Positions 1-8,096 are shown, counted from the first letter of the stretch. The stretch is DNA of 34,804 nucleotides from Pseudomonas sp. PA27(2017) (GCF_001945445.1 NZ_MSXW01000057.1:1001-35804), one strand, 5' to 3'. The notes: generated by a model from the letters alone, not told the origin. Made by a program: numbers and translations.

Positions 1-70
1 TAAGGGGTTCTGCCAGGGTGGGATCAACATCCATTACCTGGAAAAGAAACTGGGCATGGACAAGCACTGA
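1..70 (+). CDS. accC: Biotin carboxylase subunit of acetyl-CoA carboxylase, C-terminal end only
   Basis: Only the last 22 codons (frame starting at base 2) and the TGA at 68-70 lie in the window. They read ...GGINIHYLEKKLGMDKH, and the NIHYLEKKLG stretch is the characteristic C-terminus of biotin carboxylase. The full enzyme carboxylates the biotin of AccB using ATP and bicarbonate, the first step of fatty acid synthesis. A strong hairpin follows the stop codon, so accC (normally preceded by accB) ends its operon here. Identification rests on this short tail plus the matching downstream order seen in other pseudomonads. Confidence 0.85.
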   Translation, partial: KGFCQGGINIHYLEKKLGMDKH

Positions 71-88
71 GCGCGTCCGGCACCACAG

Positions 89-118
89 AAGGGGAGCGGC
101 CAAGGCCGCTCCCCTTTT
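89..118 (+). terminator. Rho-independent terminator after accC
   Basis: An 11-bp GC-rich stem (GGGGAGCGGCC at 91-101 pairing with GGCCGCTCCCC at 104-114) is preceded by AA and followed by TTTT. It lies 20 nt after the accC stop and ends before the Shine-Dalgarno of the next gene, so it should separate the two transcripts. Confidence 0.85.
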
Positions 119-146
119 GCATTTCAACGTCAAAAAGGATGGCGAC

Positions 147-833
147 ATGAACGGATCTTCCCAAACCAGCCTGACGCCCGAGGCGCGCAAGCAAGCCTCC
201 ATCGCCCGCCTCGAGGCAGCCGGCATCCCCTATATCGAGCACCTGCCGATGATCGAGGATGCCAGCGAGGTGCGCGTGCGCAACGCCGAGGAAATCGCCC
301 GCCGCGCCATCGCCTGCCTGGTCGCCATCCAGGCCGCCTGCGATCGCCAGGCCGGTCAATACACGCCGGACACCGCCCGGTGGTGCCAGGAGCTGCTGGA
401 GCAGTACGGCATCGACGAGCTGACGCATCAGGAAGCGCGCATTCTCGGTAACGAGGGCAGCGAGCAGGATGTCGTCAACATGGTCTGGAAGTACGAAGCC
501 TACTGGGTGCTGCTGTGGGCGCTGGGCGTGGTGGAGGAGCTGGATTTCCCCGACCATGCCATCGATTGCGACTTCGCCATCCAGGCCGTGGCGCAACACC
601 CCGATTTCGCCACGTTCATGGCGCAGGCGAAACTGCGCGACATCACCAGCATCCTCGACGAAGCCGACCTGATCTACCGCTACCACTGGGCCTGCGTGGA
701 CGCCCGCCTCAAGCAGGCGCCGATGCCCGCCGGCCTCAACCCCAGCGTAGTCATGGAGCGTCACGCGGCCTTAAACTGGCTCATCGACAACGATGGCCAG
801 GATGACTGGGACAACCCGGACGTCAGCACCTGA
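147..833 (+). CDS. DUF4272 domain-containing protein
   Basis: A soluble 228-residue acidic protein of unknown function. The sequence resembles the DUF4272 family: an N-terminal segment with RNAEEIARRAIACLVAIQ, then EQDVVNMVWKYEAYWVLLWALG, a Trp/Tyr-rich core typical of that family, and a C-terminal helix DADLIYRYHWACVDARLK-like stretch. The ATG at 147 is preferred because AAGGA (135-139) sits 7 nt upstream; the frame stays open further upstream, but through the accC terminator. No signal peptide or membrane segment is visible. It lies between accC and prmA, 66 nt before prmA, as in P. aeruginosa, but that position does not suggest a function. No catalytic motif recognised. Confidence 0.8.
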   Translation: MNGSSQTSLTPEARKQASIARLEAAGIPYIEHLPMIEDASEVRVRNAEEIARRAIACLVAIQAACDRQAGQYTPDTARWCQELLEQYGIDELTHQEARILGNEGSEQDVVNMVWKYEAYWVLLWALGVVEELDFPDHAIDCDFAIQAVAQHPDFATFMAQAKLRDITSILDEADLIYRYHWACVDARLKQAPMPAGLNPSVVMERHAALNWLIDNDGQDDWDNPDVST

Positions 834-899
834 ACCCGCCCGAGACCATTATCTGCCGCCGCCAGCCCTGCGCTCGCGGTCGCCCCACCGGAGCCCCCC

Positions 900-1778
900 A
901 TGCCCTGGCTACAACTGCGCCTCGCCATCACCCCTGAGCAGGCGCCCACTTATGAAGACGCCCTGCTGGACGTCGGCGCGGTGTCCGTCACTTTCATGGA
1001 CGCCGAAGATCAGCCGATCTTCGAGCCCGACCTGGGCACCACGCCGCTGTGGAGCCACACCCATCTGCTGGCCCTGTTCGAGGCCGATACCGACGCCGAC
1101 GCGCTGGTTGCCCACCTGCAACTGCTGACCGACGGCGCGTTGCCGGAACACCAGATCGAGCGTATCGAGGACCAGGACTGGGAGCGCAGCTGGATGGACG
1201 GCTTCGCGCCAATGCGTTTCGGCCAGCGCCTGTGGATCGTGCCGAGCTGGCACGAGGCGCCGCAGCCGGACGCCGTGAACCTGCTGCTCGACCCGGGCCT
1301 GGCGTTCGGCACCGGCACCCACCCGACCACCTCGCTGTGCCTGCAGTGGCTCGACGCCCAGCCGCTGGAAGGCTGCAGCGTGCTGGATTTCGGTTGCGGC
1401 TCGGGCATCCTGGCCATCGCCGCCCTGCTGCTCGGCGCGCCGCGGGCGGTCGGCACCGACATCGACCCGCAAGCCCTGGAAGCGTCGCGCGACAACGCGC
1501 AACGCAACGGTATCGCCGACGAGCGCTTTCCCGTCTACCTGCCGGCCGACCTGCCCCAGGAGCCGGCTGACGTGGTGGTCGCCAACATCCTTGCCGGCCC
1601 ATTGGTCAGCCTGGCGCCGCAGATCACCAGCCTGGTCAAGCCAGGCGGCCGCTTGGCGCTGTCGGGCATCCTCGCCGAACAGGCCGACGAGGTGCGCGCC
1701 GCATACGCCGCCGACTTCGACCTCGACCCGACCGCTGTCCAGGACGGCTGGGTGCGCATCAGCGGCGTTCGCCGTTAA
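900..1778 (+). CDS. prmA: Ribosomal protein L11 methyltransferase
   Basis: This 292-residue protein trimethylates lysines and the N-terminus of ribosomal protein L11 using S-adenosylmethionine. The N-terminal third (MPWLQLRLAI..., about 1-100) is the L11-recognition domain. It is followed by LDPGLAFGTGTHPTTSLCL near residues 130-150, the signature loop of PrmA, then the SAM-binding motif VLDFGCGSGILAIAA near 160-175 and the NPPY-equivalent VVANILAGPL near 228. Length matches the family (about 290-300). A GGAG at 890-893 lies 6 nt before the ATG. The knockout phenotype in E. coli is mild, so it is probably not essential. Confidence 0.97.
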   Translation: MPWLQLRLAITPEQAPTYEDALLDVGAVSVTFMDAEDQPIFEPDLGTTPLWSHTHLLALFEADTDADALVAHLQLLTDGALPEHQIERIEDQDWERSWMDGFAPMRFGQRLWIVPSWHEAPQPDAVNLLLDPGLAFGTGTHPTTSLCLQWLDAQPLEGCSVLDFGCGSGILAIAALLLGAPRAVGTDIDPQALEASRDNAQRNGIADERFPVYLPADLPQEPADVVVANILAGPLVSLAPQITSLVKPGGRLALSGILAEQADEVRAAYAADFDLDPTAVQDGWVRISGVRR

Positions 1779-1788
1779 GCAGTCGCCC

Positions 1789-1834
1789 GTGCCGTGCCCG
1801 TGCTGACGGGGCACGGCACTTAATGCTGCTTTTG
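1789..1834 (+). terminator. Hairpin after prmA, probable terminator
   Basis: An 11-bp stem, GTGCCGTGCCC (1789-1799) with GGGCACGGCAC (1809-1819), starts 10 nt after the prmA stop. The following TTAATGCTGCTTTT is only partly T-rich, so termination may be incomplete. Confidence 0.6.
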
Positions 1835-1893
1835 CAATCTGTTGGGGTAGACTATCGCCCCGTTTTTGCCGCCCCGCGGCCGTCGGATGACGC

Positions 1894-3288
1894 ATGACCG
1901 AAAGCTTTGTGACCCAATGCCCGAACTGCAGCACCAGTTTCCGCGTGAACCTGGCCCAGCTCGCCGTTGCCCAGGGCTCGGTACGCTGCGGCGCCTGCCT
2001 GCAGGTATTCAATGCCGCGCGGCAGTTGCGCGAGCAGGGCCATCACATTCCGGACATGCGTGCCGCGGCGCCCGCCACACCCGCACCCGCGGCAACGCCC
2101 AAGCCCCCCGCACCCGCACCCGCGCCCGCACCCGCACCCGCACCCGCACCCGCACCCGCACCGAGCATTGCAGCCGTGCCGCCTGCCACTGCCAAGCCGC
2201 AGGGCAAGACCGAAGACGGTACGCTGTGGATCCACGACGACCTCGATCTCGATGACCTCGACCTCGACGAGGAGCTGGCCAAGCTCGAGGCCCAGGAGCA
2301 GCAGCTGTCGCGCCAATTCCTCGAGCTCGACCTGCCGACCCGGCAAACGCCGCGCTTCGATGATCAGGACGACGACGAGCCTGCCGAAGACGAACGTTGG
2401 GCCGAGGCCCTGCTGCGCGACGACCCGCCCGTCAGCAATCTGGAGCTCGAGCCGCTGGGCGAGCGCCCGACACCGAGCATCGATTTCGGCCAACCACCGC
2501 CGGCCAAGGCCCTCGAGGCCGTGCCGCCGCTGCCCAGAACGCCGGGCCTGCGCGACGTCCTCACCCCCGCGAAGCCTGCTGCGCCAAGCCGCGAGGAAGT
2601 GGAGCCCGAGCCGACGTTCAGCCTCAGCGCCCAGCGTGACGACCTGTCTGAGCCCGCGCCACTCGACGACGATGAGCCGCAAACGCCGGTGCCCGCGCCC
2701 AAGGGCGCAAAAGCGCGCCCACGCAGCGAGCCGAACCTGCGCGGCGAAGCCCTGTTCGAGCTTGAAGAGGAGCCGCTGCAGCTCGACTGGCGCCCACCGC
2801 GCAAGCCCTGGGGCCGCTGGATCGGCTGGGGCCTGCTCAATCTGCTGGCGGCCGCCGCGCTGGCCGGGCAGTACGTGATCTATCACTACGCCGAACTGGC
2901 CCGCCAGGATCAGTACCGGCCCTGGTTCGAACAGATCTGCCCGACCCTCGGCTGCATCTTGCCCTCCAAGGTCGACATCGACCAGATCAAGAGCAGCAAC
3001 CTGGTGGTGCGCAGCCATCCGGAATTCAGCGGCGCCCTGGTCGTAGACGCGATCCTCTACAATCGTGCATCGTTCTCCCAGCCATTTCCGCTCTTGGAGA
3101 TGCGTTTCGCGGACATCAACGGCCAACTGATCGCCAGTCGTCGCTTCAAGCCCAGCGAATACCTGGCGGGCGAGCTGGCCGGCCAGGCGGAAATGCCGCC
3201 GCAGACGCCGATCCACATCGCGCTGGACATCCTCGATCCGGGCGCCCGGGCGGTGAACTACAGCCTCAACTTCCACTCGCCGGAGTAG
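1894..3288 (+). CDS. Zinc-ribbon and DUF3426 domain protein, single-pass membrane
   Basis: A 464-residue protein of unknown function with a clear modular layout. Residues 1-40 form an MJ0042-type zinc ribbon (C9-x2-C12 ... C32-x2-C35). Residues about 55-95 are a Pro-Ala linker, including near-perfect PA repeats around 71-89. Residues about 100-300 are acidic and low-complexity. One transmembrane helix (WIGWGLLNLLAAAALAGQYV) spans about 308-330, and the remaining 130 residues are a DUF3426 domain with YRPWFEQICPTLGCILP and conserved PLLEMRF. The zinc ribbon should be cytoplasmic and DUF3426 periplasmic. This gene sits between prmA and dusB in pseudomonads generally. The start at 1894 places the zinc ribbon directly at the N-terminus, as in homologues. 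Confidence 0.85.
   Translation: MTESFVTQCPNCSTSFRVNLAQLAVAQGSVRCGACLQVFNAARQLREQGHHIPDMRAAAPATPAPAATPKPPAPAPAPAPAPAPAPAPAPSIAAVPPATAKPQGKTEDGTLWIHDDLDLDDLDLDEELAKLEAQEQQLSRQFLELDLPTRQTPRFDDQDDDEPAEDERWAEALLRDDPPVSNLELEPLGERPTPSIDFGQPPPAKALEAVPPLPRTPGLRDVLTPAKPAAPSREEVEPEPTFSLSAQRDDLSEPAPLDDDEPQTPVPAPKGAKARPRSEPNLRGEALFELEEEPLQLDWRPPRKPWGRWIGWGLLNLLAAAALAGQYVIYHYAELARQDQYRPWFEQICPTLGCILPSKVDIDQIKSSNLVVRSHPEFSGALVVDAILYNRASFSQPFPLLEMRFADINGQLIASRRFKPSEYLAGELAGQAEMPPQTPIHIALDILDPGARAVNYSLNFHSPE
2108..2160 (+). repeat. Hexanucleotide tandem repeat encoding Pro-Ala
   Basis: About eight to nine copies of a CCCGCA hexamer, with one CCCGCG-type variant, lie in frame within the zinc-ribbon/DUF3426 gene and encode alternating Pro-Ala. 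Because the unit is 6 bp, changes in copy number would lengthen or shorten the linker without a frameshift. Confidence 0.9.
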
Positions 3289-3398
3289 CCCCGAGCAGCC
3301 GATAGACGGCAGCCGGCGGGCAGCCGTCTGCATCGGGGCCGACCGCCGATGCGCCGGGGCACCACCGCCTAGCTGTTCAGATTTTGTTCAAAACCACC

Positions 3399-3427
3399 TT
3401 TATCCGGTCATTCAGAGCGGGTATGAT
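3399..3427 (+). promoter_or_regulatory. Candidate sigma-70 promoter of dusB-fis with GC-rich discriminator
   Basis: TATGAT at 3422-3427 is a good -10 element. A weak -35 candidate, TTTATC, lies at 3399-3404 with 17-nt spacing. The bases after the -10 are CTCCCCCC, a GC-rich discriminator of the kind that makes promoters sensitive to ppGpp. The transcript would start about 55 nt before the dusB ATG. The stringent-control interpretation is inferred from the E. coli dusB-fis promoter. Confidence 0.5.
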
Positions 3428-3489
3428 CTCCCCCCTTTTCGCACTCTCCTACTGGTCTCAACAGCACGTCTCTTGAGCAGGGAAGCCCT

Positions 3490-4488
3490 ATGTCGGCGCT
3501 AAGCATCGGCCCCTATACATTGCCCAATCGACTGATCCTGGCCCCCATGGCCGGCGTCACCGATCAGCCATTCCGGCAACTGTGCCGGCGCCTCGGCGCC
3601 GGCATGGTGGTCTCGGAGATGGTCACCAGCGATGTACGCCTGTGGAACACGCGCAAGTCGAGCCTGCGCATGATCCACAGCGGCGATCCGGAGCCACGCT
3701 CCGTGCAGATCGCCGGTGGCGACCCGCAGATGCTCGCCGAGGCAGCCCGCGCCAATGTGCAGCTGGGCGCCCAGATCATCGACATCAACATGGGCTGCCC
3801 GGCCAAGAAGGTCTGCAACAAGGCGGCTGGTTCCGCCCTGCTCAAGGACCAGCCGCTGGTGCAGGCGATTCTCGAAGCGGTGGTCGCCGCCGTGGACGTC
3901 CCGGTCACCCTGAAGATTCGCACCGGCTGGGACCGTCAGAACAAGAATGGCGTCGAGGTCGCGCGGATTGCCGAGCAGTCCGGCATCGTCGCCCTGGCCG
4001 TGCATGGCCGCACCCGCGCCGACCTGTACACCGGCGAGGCCGAGTACGACACCATCACCGCGATCAAGCAGGCCGTATCGATTCCGGTACTGGCCAATGG
4101 CGACATCGATTCACCGGAAAAGGCCGCCCACGTGCTGGCCGCCACCGGTGCCGATGGCCTGCTGATCGGCCGGGCGGCCCAGGGCCGCCCATGGATTTTC
4201 AGAGAAATTGAGCATTACCTGCGCACCGGAGCCCATTGCCCGGCCCCTGCGCTGGCCGAGATCGAACGCATTCTGCTCGAGCACCTGGCCGCCCTGCACG
4301 CCTTCTACGGTGATGTCATGGGTGTGCGCATCGCTCGCAAGCATGTGGGCTGGTACCTCGCGACGCTGCCCGGCGCCCGCGAATTCCGTGCCCAGTTCAA
4401 TCGTCTGGACAGCCAGGAGGCGCAATGTGCAAGCGTTCGCCAGTTCTTCGGTGAACGCTACAACGACGAAAAAGAGGCTGCCGCATGA
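3490..4488 (+). CDS. dusB: tRNA-dihydrouridine synthase B
   Basis: A 332-residue FMN-dependent enzyme that reduces uridine to dihydrouridine in the D-loop of tRNAs. The TIM-barrel begins with LILAPMAGVTDQPFRQL (15-31). The Dus signature INMGCPAKKVCNKAAGSALL contains the catalytic cysteine of GCP-A-KVC at about 105, followed by KIRTGW and the phosphate-binding VLANGDI and GADGLLIGRAAQGRPW. Length is typical. AGGGA (3479-3483) is 6 nt before the ATG. The stop codon overlaps the fis start (ATGA), which matches the conserved dusB-fis operon and suggests translational coupling. Confidence 0.97.
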   Translation: MSALSIGPYTLPNRLILAPMAGVTDQPFRQLCRRLGAGMVVSEMVTSDVRLWNTRKSSLRMIHSGDPEPRSVQIAGGDPQMLAEAARANVQLGAQIIDINMGCPAKKVCNKAAGSALLKDQPLVQAILEAVVAAVDVPVTLKIRTGWDRQNKNGVEVARIAEQSGIVALAVHGRTRADLYTGEAEYDTITAIKQAVSIPVLANGDIDSPEKAAHVLAATGADGLLIGRAAQGRPWIFREIEHYLRTGAHCPAPALAEIERILLEHLAALHAFYGDVMGVRIARKHVGWYLATLPGAREFRAQFNRLDSQEAQCASVRQFFGERYNDEKEAAA

Positions 4489-4805
4489 CACTGATGAACG
4501 AGACTTTAGGAAGTGGGATTGCACCCGTGAGCGACAACACCAGCTTGAAACAGCACCTCAACACACCGAGCGAAGAAGGCCAGACCCTGCGCGGCAGCGT
4601 CGAGAAAGCCTTGCACAACTACTTCGCTCACCTTGAGGGCGCAGACGTCACCGACGTCTACAACCTGGTGCTCACCGAAGTGGAAGCCCCGCTGCTGGAG
4701 ACCGTCATGAACTACGTGAAGGGCAACCAGACCAAGGCCTCGGAGCTGTTGGGCCTGAACCGCGGCACCCTGCGCAAGAAGCTCAAGCAGTACGATCTGC
4801 TGTAA
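4485..4805 (+). CDS. fis: DNA-binding protein Fis
   Basis: This 106-residue nucleoid protein bends DNA and regulates rRNA, growth-phase and virulence promoters. The C-terminal half is the Fis helix-turn-helix: ETVMNYVKGNQTKASELLGLNR followed by GTLRKKLKQYDLL, nearly identical to other gammaproteobacterial Fis proteins. The N-terminus (MTLMNETLGSG...) is of the Pseudomonas type, slightly longer than the E. coli 98-residue form. The start overlaps the dusB stop by 4 nt. A second in-frame ATG three codons downstream could also serve. Transcription probably depends on the promoter before dusB. Confidence 0.98.
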   Translation: MTLMNETLGSGIAPVSDNTSLKQHLNTPSEEGQTLRGSVEKALHNYFAHLEGADVTDVYNLVLTEVEAPLLETVMNYVKGNQTKASELLGLNRGTLRKKLKQYDLL

Positions 4806-4823
4806 ATCACCAAAATCCTGAAG

Positions 4824-4852
4824 AAGGGCGGCCTCGACGAGCCGCCCTTTTT
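4824..4852 (+). terminator. Rho-independent terminator after fis
   Basis: A 9-bp stem, AAGGGCGGC (4824-4832) with GCCGCCCTT (4841-4849), is followed by a run of T. It lies 18 nt after the fis stop and just before the purH start, separating dusB-fis from purH. Confidence 0.88.
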
Positions 4853-4880
4853 ACTGATTCCCCTGCTGATGGATCCTGTA

Positions 4881-6485
4881 ATGACCGACCAGACCACCCG
4901 CCTCCCCGTCCGCCGTGCGCTGATCAGCGTGTCCGACAAGACCGGCATCCTCGAATTCGCCCGCGAGCTCGTCGCCCTCAACGTGGAAATCCTCTCCACC
5001 GGCGGCACCTACAAGCTGCTCAAGGACAACGGCGTGGCAGCAGTGGAAGTGGCCGACTACACCGGCTTCCCGGAAATGATGGACGGCCGGGTGAAGACCC
5101 TGCACCCGAAGATTCATGGCGGCATCCTCGGCCGCCGCGCCCTCGACGGCGCGGTGATGGACGAGCACGGCATCAAGCCGATCGACCTGGTAGCGGTCAA
5201 CCTGTACCCCTTCGCGGCCACCGTCGCCAAGCCCGGCTGTGACCTGGCCGATGCCATCGAGAACATCGACATCGGCGGGCCGACCATGGTGCGTTCGGCC
5301 GCCAAGAACCACAAAGACGTGGCCATCGTGGTCAACGCCGGCGACTACACCGCGGTCATCGACTCCCTGAAGCTTGGCGGCCTGTGCTATGCCCAACGCT
5401 TCGACCTGGCCCTCAAGGCCTTCGAGCACACCGCGGCCTACGACGGCATGATCGCCAACTACCTGGGCACCATCGACCAGGGCCGCGACACCCTGTCCAC
5501 CGAAGACCGCGGCCAATTCCCGCGCACCTTCAACACCCAGTTCATCAAGGCGCAGGAAATGCGCTACGGCGAGAACCCGCACCAGAAAGCCGCGTTCTAC
5601 GTCGAGCATGCCGACGAAGCCTGCGTGGCCACCGCCGTGCAGTTGCAAGGCAAGGAGCTGTCGTTCAACAACGTGGCCGACACCGACGCCGCGCTGGAAT
5701 GCGTGAAGAGCTTCGTCAAACCGGCCTGCGTGATCGTCAAGCATGCCAACCCGTGCGGCGTCGCCGTGGTTCCGGAAGACGAAGGCGGCATCCGCAAGGC
5801 CTACGACCTGGCCTACGCCACCGACACCGAATCGGCGTTCGGCGGCATCATCGCCTTCAACCGCGAACTGGACGGCGAAACCGCCAAGGCCATCGTCGAG
5901 CGCCAGTTCGTCGAAGTGATCATCGCACCGAGAATCAGCGACGCCGCCCGTGAAGTGGTTGCCGCCAAGGCCAATGTGCGCCTGCTCGCGTGCGGCGAAT
6001 GGCCGACCGAACGTGCGCCGGGCTGGGACTACAAGCGCGTCAACGGCGGCTTGCTGGTTCAGAGCCGCGACATCGGCATGATCAAGGCCGAAGACCTGAA
6101 GATCGTTACCCAGCGCGCGCCGAGCGAACAGGAGATCCATGACCTGATCTTCGCCTGGAAAGTGGCCAAGTTCGTCAAATCCAACGCCATCGTGTACGCC
6201 AAGAATCGCCAGACCGTCGGCGTCGGCGCCGGCCAGATGAGCCGCGTCAACTCCGCGCGTATCGCCGCCATCAAGGCCGAACATGCCGGCCTGCCGGTGC
6301 CGGGCGCGGTCATGGCCTCGGACGCTTTCTTCCCGTTCCGCGACGGTATCGACAATGCCGCCAAGGCCGGCATCACCGCGGTGATCCAGCCCGGCGGTTC
6401 GATGCGCGACAACGAAGTGATCGCCGCCGCCGACGAAGCGGGGATTGCCATGGTTTTCACCGGCATGCGCCACTTCAGGCACTAA
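4881..6485 (+). CDS. purH: Bifunctional AICAR transformylase / IMP cyclohydrolase
   Basis: This 534-residue protein carries out the last two steps of de novo IMP synthesis: formylation of AICAR and cyclisation of FAICAR. The N-terminal MGS-like cyclohydrolase domain (about 1-200) begins RRALISVSDKTGILEFA and contains VNLYPF and NIDIGGPTMVRSAAKNH. The transformylase domain follows, with the catalytic Lys-His in CVIVKHANPCGVA and a C-terminus ending VFTGMRHFRH. The ATG at 4881 (MTDQTTRLPV) is chosen over one four codons upstream because family proteins begin there and GGA (4871-4873) is 7 nt away. Its leader is only about 30 nt after the fis terminator, so its promoter must overlap that region or readthrough occurs. 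Confidence 0.97.
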   Translation: MTDQTTRLPVRRALISVSDKTGILEFARELVALNVEILSTGGTYKLLKDNGVAAVEVADYTGFPEMMDGRVKTLHPKIHGGILGRRALDGAVMDEHGIKPIDLVAVNLYPFAATVAKPGCDLADAIENIDIGGPTMVRSAAKNHKDVAIVVNAGDYTAVIDSLKLGGLCYAQRFDLALKAFEHTAAYDGMIANYLGTIDQGRDTLSTEDRGQFPRTFNTQFIKAQEMRYGENPHQKAAFYVEHADEACVATAVQLQGKELSFNNVADTDAALECVKSFVKPACVIVKHANPCGVAVVPEDEGGIRKAYDLAYATDTESAFGGIIAFNRELDGETAKAIVERQFVEVIIAPRISDAAREVVAAKANVRLLACGEWPTERAPGWDYKRVNGGLLVQSRDIGMIKAEDLKIVTQRAPSEQEIHDLIFAWKVAKFVKSNAIVYAKNRQTVGVGAGQMSRVNSARIAAIKAEHAGLPVPGAVMASDAFFPFRDGIDNAAKAGITAVIQPGGSMRDNEVIAAADEAGIAMVFTGMRHFRH

Positions 6486-6497
6486 ATCGGCCGCACT

Positions 6498-6598
6498 GAA
6501 GCCGGCATCTGCGTTGTTGCCCCGGGTTCCGCCAATGCTCATTGCCAATAGGCAACTCCGCTTGTCGAAACCCGGGGCGCCTAGCATCTACCGGCTTC
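6498..6598. repeat. Nested inverted repeats between purH and purD
   Basis: Three inverted pairs share one centre. The outer pair is GAAGCCGG (6498-6505) with CCGGCTTC (6591-6598). The middle pair is GCCCCGGGTT (6519-6528) with AACCCGGGGC (6569-6578). The inner pair is TTGCC (6542-6546) with GGCAA (6551-6555). Sequence between the outer and middle arms is also partly complementary. It could be a small non-autonomous repeat element or a structured RNA. Confidence 0.75.
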
Positions 6599-6616
6599 AT
6601 CGCGACCTCGGAATTT

Positions 6617-6646
6617 GTAGGGTGGATAGCGCTTTTCCTATCCACC
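6617..6646. repeat. GTAGGGTGGAT hairpin upstream of purD
   Basis: GTAGGGTGGATAG (6617-6629) pairs through GGTGGATAG with CTATCCACC (6638-6646) around an 8-nt T-rich loop. The same GTAGGGTGGA motif bounds the composite repeat at 31696-31815, so this is a dispersed repeat rather than a purD-specific site. It lies 37 nt before the purD start and would be part of its leader or act as a terminator for upstream transcription. Confidence 0.75.
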
Positions 6647-6683
6647 AAACGGGCCCAAGGCCCGCCTCCATCGGGAGAGAGAC

Positions 6684-7973
6684 ATGAATGTATTGATCAT
6701 CGGCAGCGGCGGTCGTGAACACGCCCTGGCCTGGAAAGTGGCGCAGGACAAGCGCATCGCCAAGGTATTCGTAGCCCCCGGCAACGCTGGCACCGCCTTT
6801 GAGCCCAAGTGCGAGAACGTCGCCATCGATGTACTGGACATCCAGGCACTGGCCGATTTCGCCGAAAAGAACGTGCAGCTGACCATCGTCGGGCCGGAAG
6901 CACCCCTGGTGAAAGGCGTGGTCGACCTGTTCCGTTCCCGCGACCTGGACATCTTCGGCCCGACCGCTGCCGCGGCCCAGCTGGAAGGTTCCAAGGCCTT
7001 CACCAAGGATTTCCTGGCCCGCCAGAACATCCCGACCGCCGACTACCAGAACTTCACCGAAGTCGAGCCGGCCCTGGCCTACCTGCGCGAGAAAGGTGCA
7101 CCGATCGTGATCAAGGCCGACGGCCTGGCTGCGGGCAAGGGCGTGATCGTCGCCATGACCCTGGCCGAAGCCGAAGACGCCGTGCGCGACATGCTCGCGG
7201 GCAATGCTTTCGGTGACGCCGGCTCGCGCGTTGTGATCGAAGAGTTCCTCGACGGCGAGGAGGCCAGCTTCATCGTCATGGTCGACGGCCAGAACGTGCT
7301 GCCGATGGCCACCAGCCAGGATCACAAACGTGTTGGCGATGCCGACAGCGGCCCGAACACCGGTGGCATGGGCGCCTACTCGCCGGCTCCGGTGGTGACC
7401 GCCGAGGTGCACAAGCGAGTGATGGACGAAGTCATCTACCCGACCGTCCGCGGCATGGCGGCCGAAGGCAACGTCTACACCGGCTTCCTGTACGCTGGCC
7501 TGATGATCGACAAGAGCGGCGCGCCGAAAGTCATCGAGTTCAACTGCCGCTTCGGCGACCCGGAAACCCAGCCGATCATGGTGCGCCTGGAAAGCTCCCT
7601 GGTGCTGCTGGTCGAAGCCGCACTGGCCAAGGCGCTGGACAAGGTCGAAGGGACCTGGGACCCGCGTCCGACCGTCGGCGTGGTGCTGGCTGCCGGCGGT
7701 TATCCGGGCGACTACGCCAAGGGTGACGTGATCGAAGGGCTGGACGCCGCCGCGCAGCTGGAAGGCAAGGTATTCCACGCCGGCACAGCCCTGCAGGACG
7801 GCCAGGTGGTCACCGCAGGCGGCCGCGTTCTGTGCGCCACCGCCATCGGCGCCAGCGTGGCGGATGCCCAGCAGCAGGCCTATCGCCTGGCCGCGAAGAT
7901 CCGCTGGAACGGCATGTTCCACCGCAACGACATCGGTTACCGGGCGATCGCCCGCGAGCAAGGCGACAAGTGA
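6684..7973 (+). CDS. purD: Phosphoribosylamine--glycine ligase (GAR synthetase)
   Basis: A 429-residue ATP-grasp enzyme that joins glycine to phosphoribosylamine, the second step of de novo purine synthesis. It begins with MNVLIIGSGGREHALAWK, the PurD N-terminal signature. The ATP-grasp core contains IVIKADGLAAGKGVIVA (about 140-157) and the family pattern FNCRFGDPETQ (about 287-297), which carries metal and glycine ligands. Length is standard. GGGAGAGAGAC directly precedes the ATG. PurH and PurD are neighbours here but are separated by 198 nt of repeats, so co-transcription is uncertain. Confidence 0.97.
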   Translation: MNVLIIGSGGREHALAWKVAQDKRIAKVFVAPGNAGTAFEPKCENVAIDVLDIQALADFAEKNVQLTIVGPEAPLVKGVVDLFRSRDLDIFGPTAAAAQLEGSKAFTKDFLARQNIPTADYQNFTEVEPALAYLREKGAPIVIKADGLAAGKGVIVAMTLAEAEDAVRDMLAGNAFGDAGSRVVIEEFLDGEEASFIVMVDGQNVLPMATSQDHKRVGDADSGPNTGGMGAYSPAPVVTAEVHKRVMDEVIYPTVRGMAAEGNVYTGFLYAGLMIDKSGAPKVIEFNCRFGDPETQPIMVRLESSLVLLVEAALAKALDKVEGTWDPRPTVGVVLAAGGYPGDYAKGDVIEGLDAAAQLEGKVFHAGTALQDGQVVTAGGRVLCATAIGASVADAQQQAYRLAAKIRWNGMFHRNDIGYRAIAREQGDK

Positions 7974-7984
7974 TGTAACAAGAT

Positions 7985-8006
7985 GGCGGCATCGCGCGAT
8001 GCCGCC
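7985..8006. terminator. Perfect palindrome after purD, possible terminator
   Basis: GGCGGCATCGC is followed immediately by its complement GCGATGCCGCC, 11 nt after the purD stop. The position suits a terminator, but no T-run follows on either strand, so it may be a transcript-end stabiliser or a weak terminator. Confidence 0.5.
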
Positions 8007-8096
8007 CATCGGCAATACCGCAGGCAGCCGCTCAACAGGGCGGCCTGGCTGTCAGGATAGGGTCTCAGTTTCATAGTCTGTGCCACCTCGGCTGGC

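Noticed and set aside
18..146. Upstream extension of the DUF4272 gene
   Set aside because: It would run through the accC end and its terminator and lacks a Shine-Dalgarno; the ATG at 147 has AAGGA 7 nt away.
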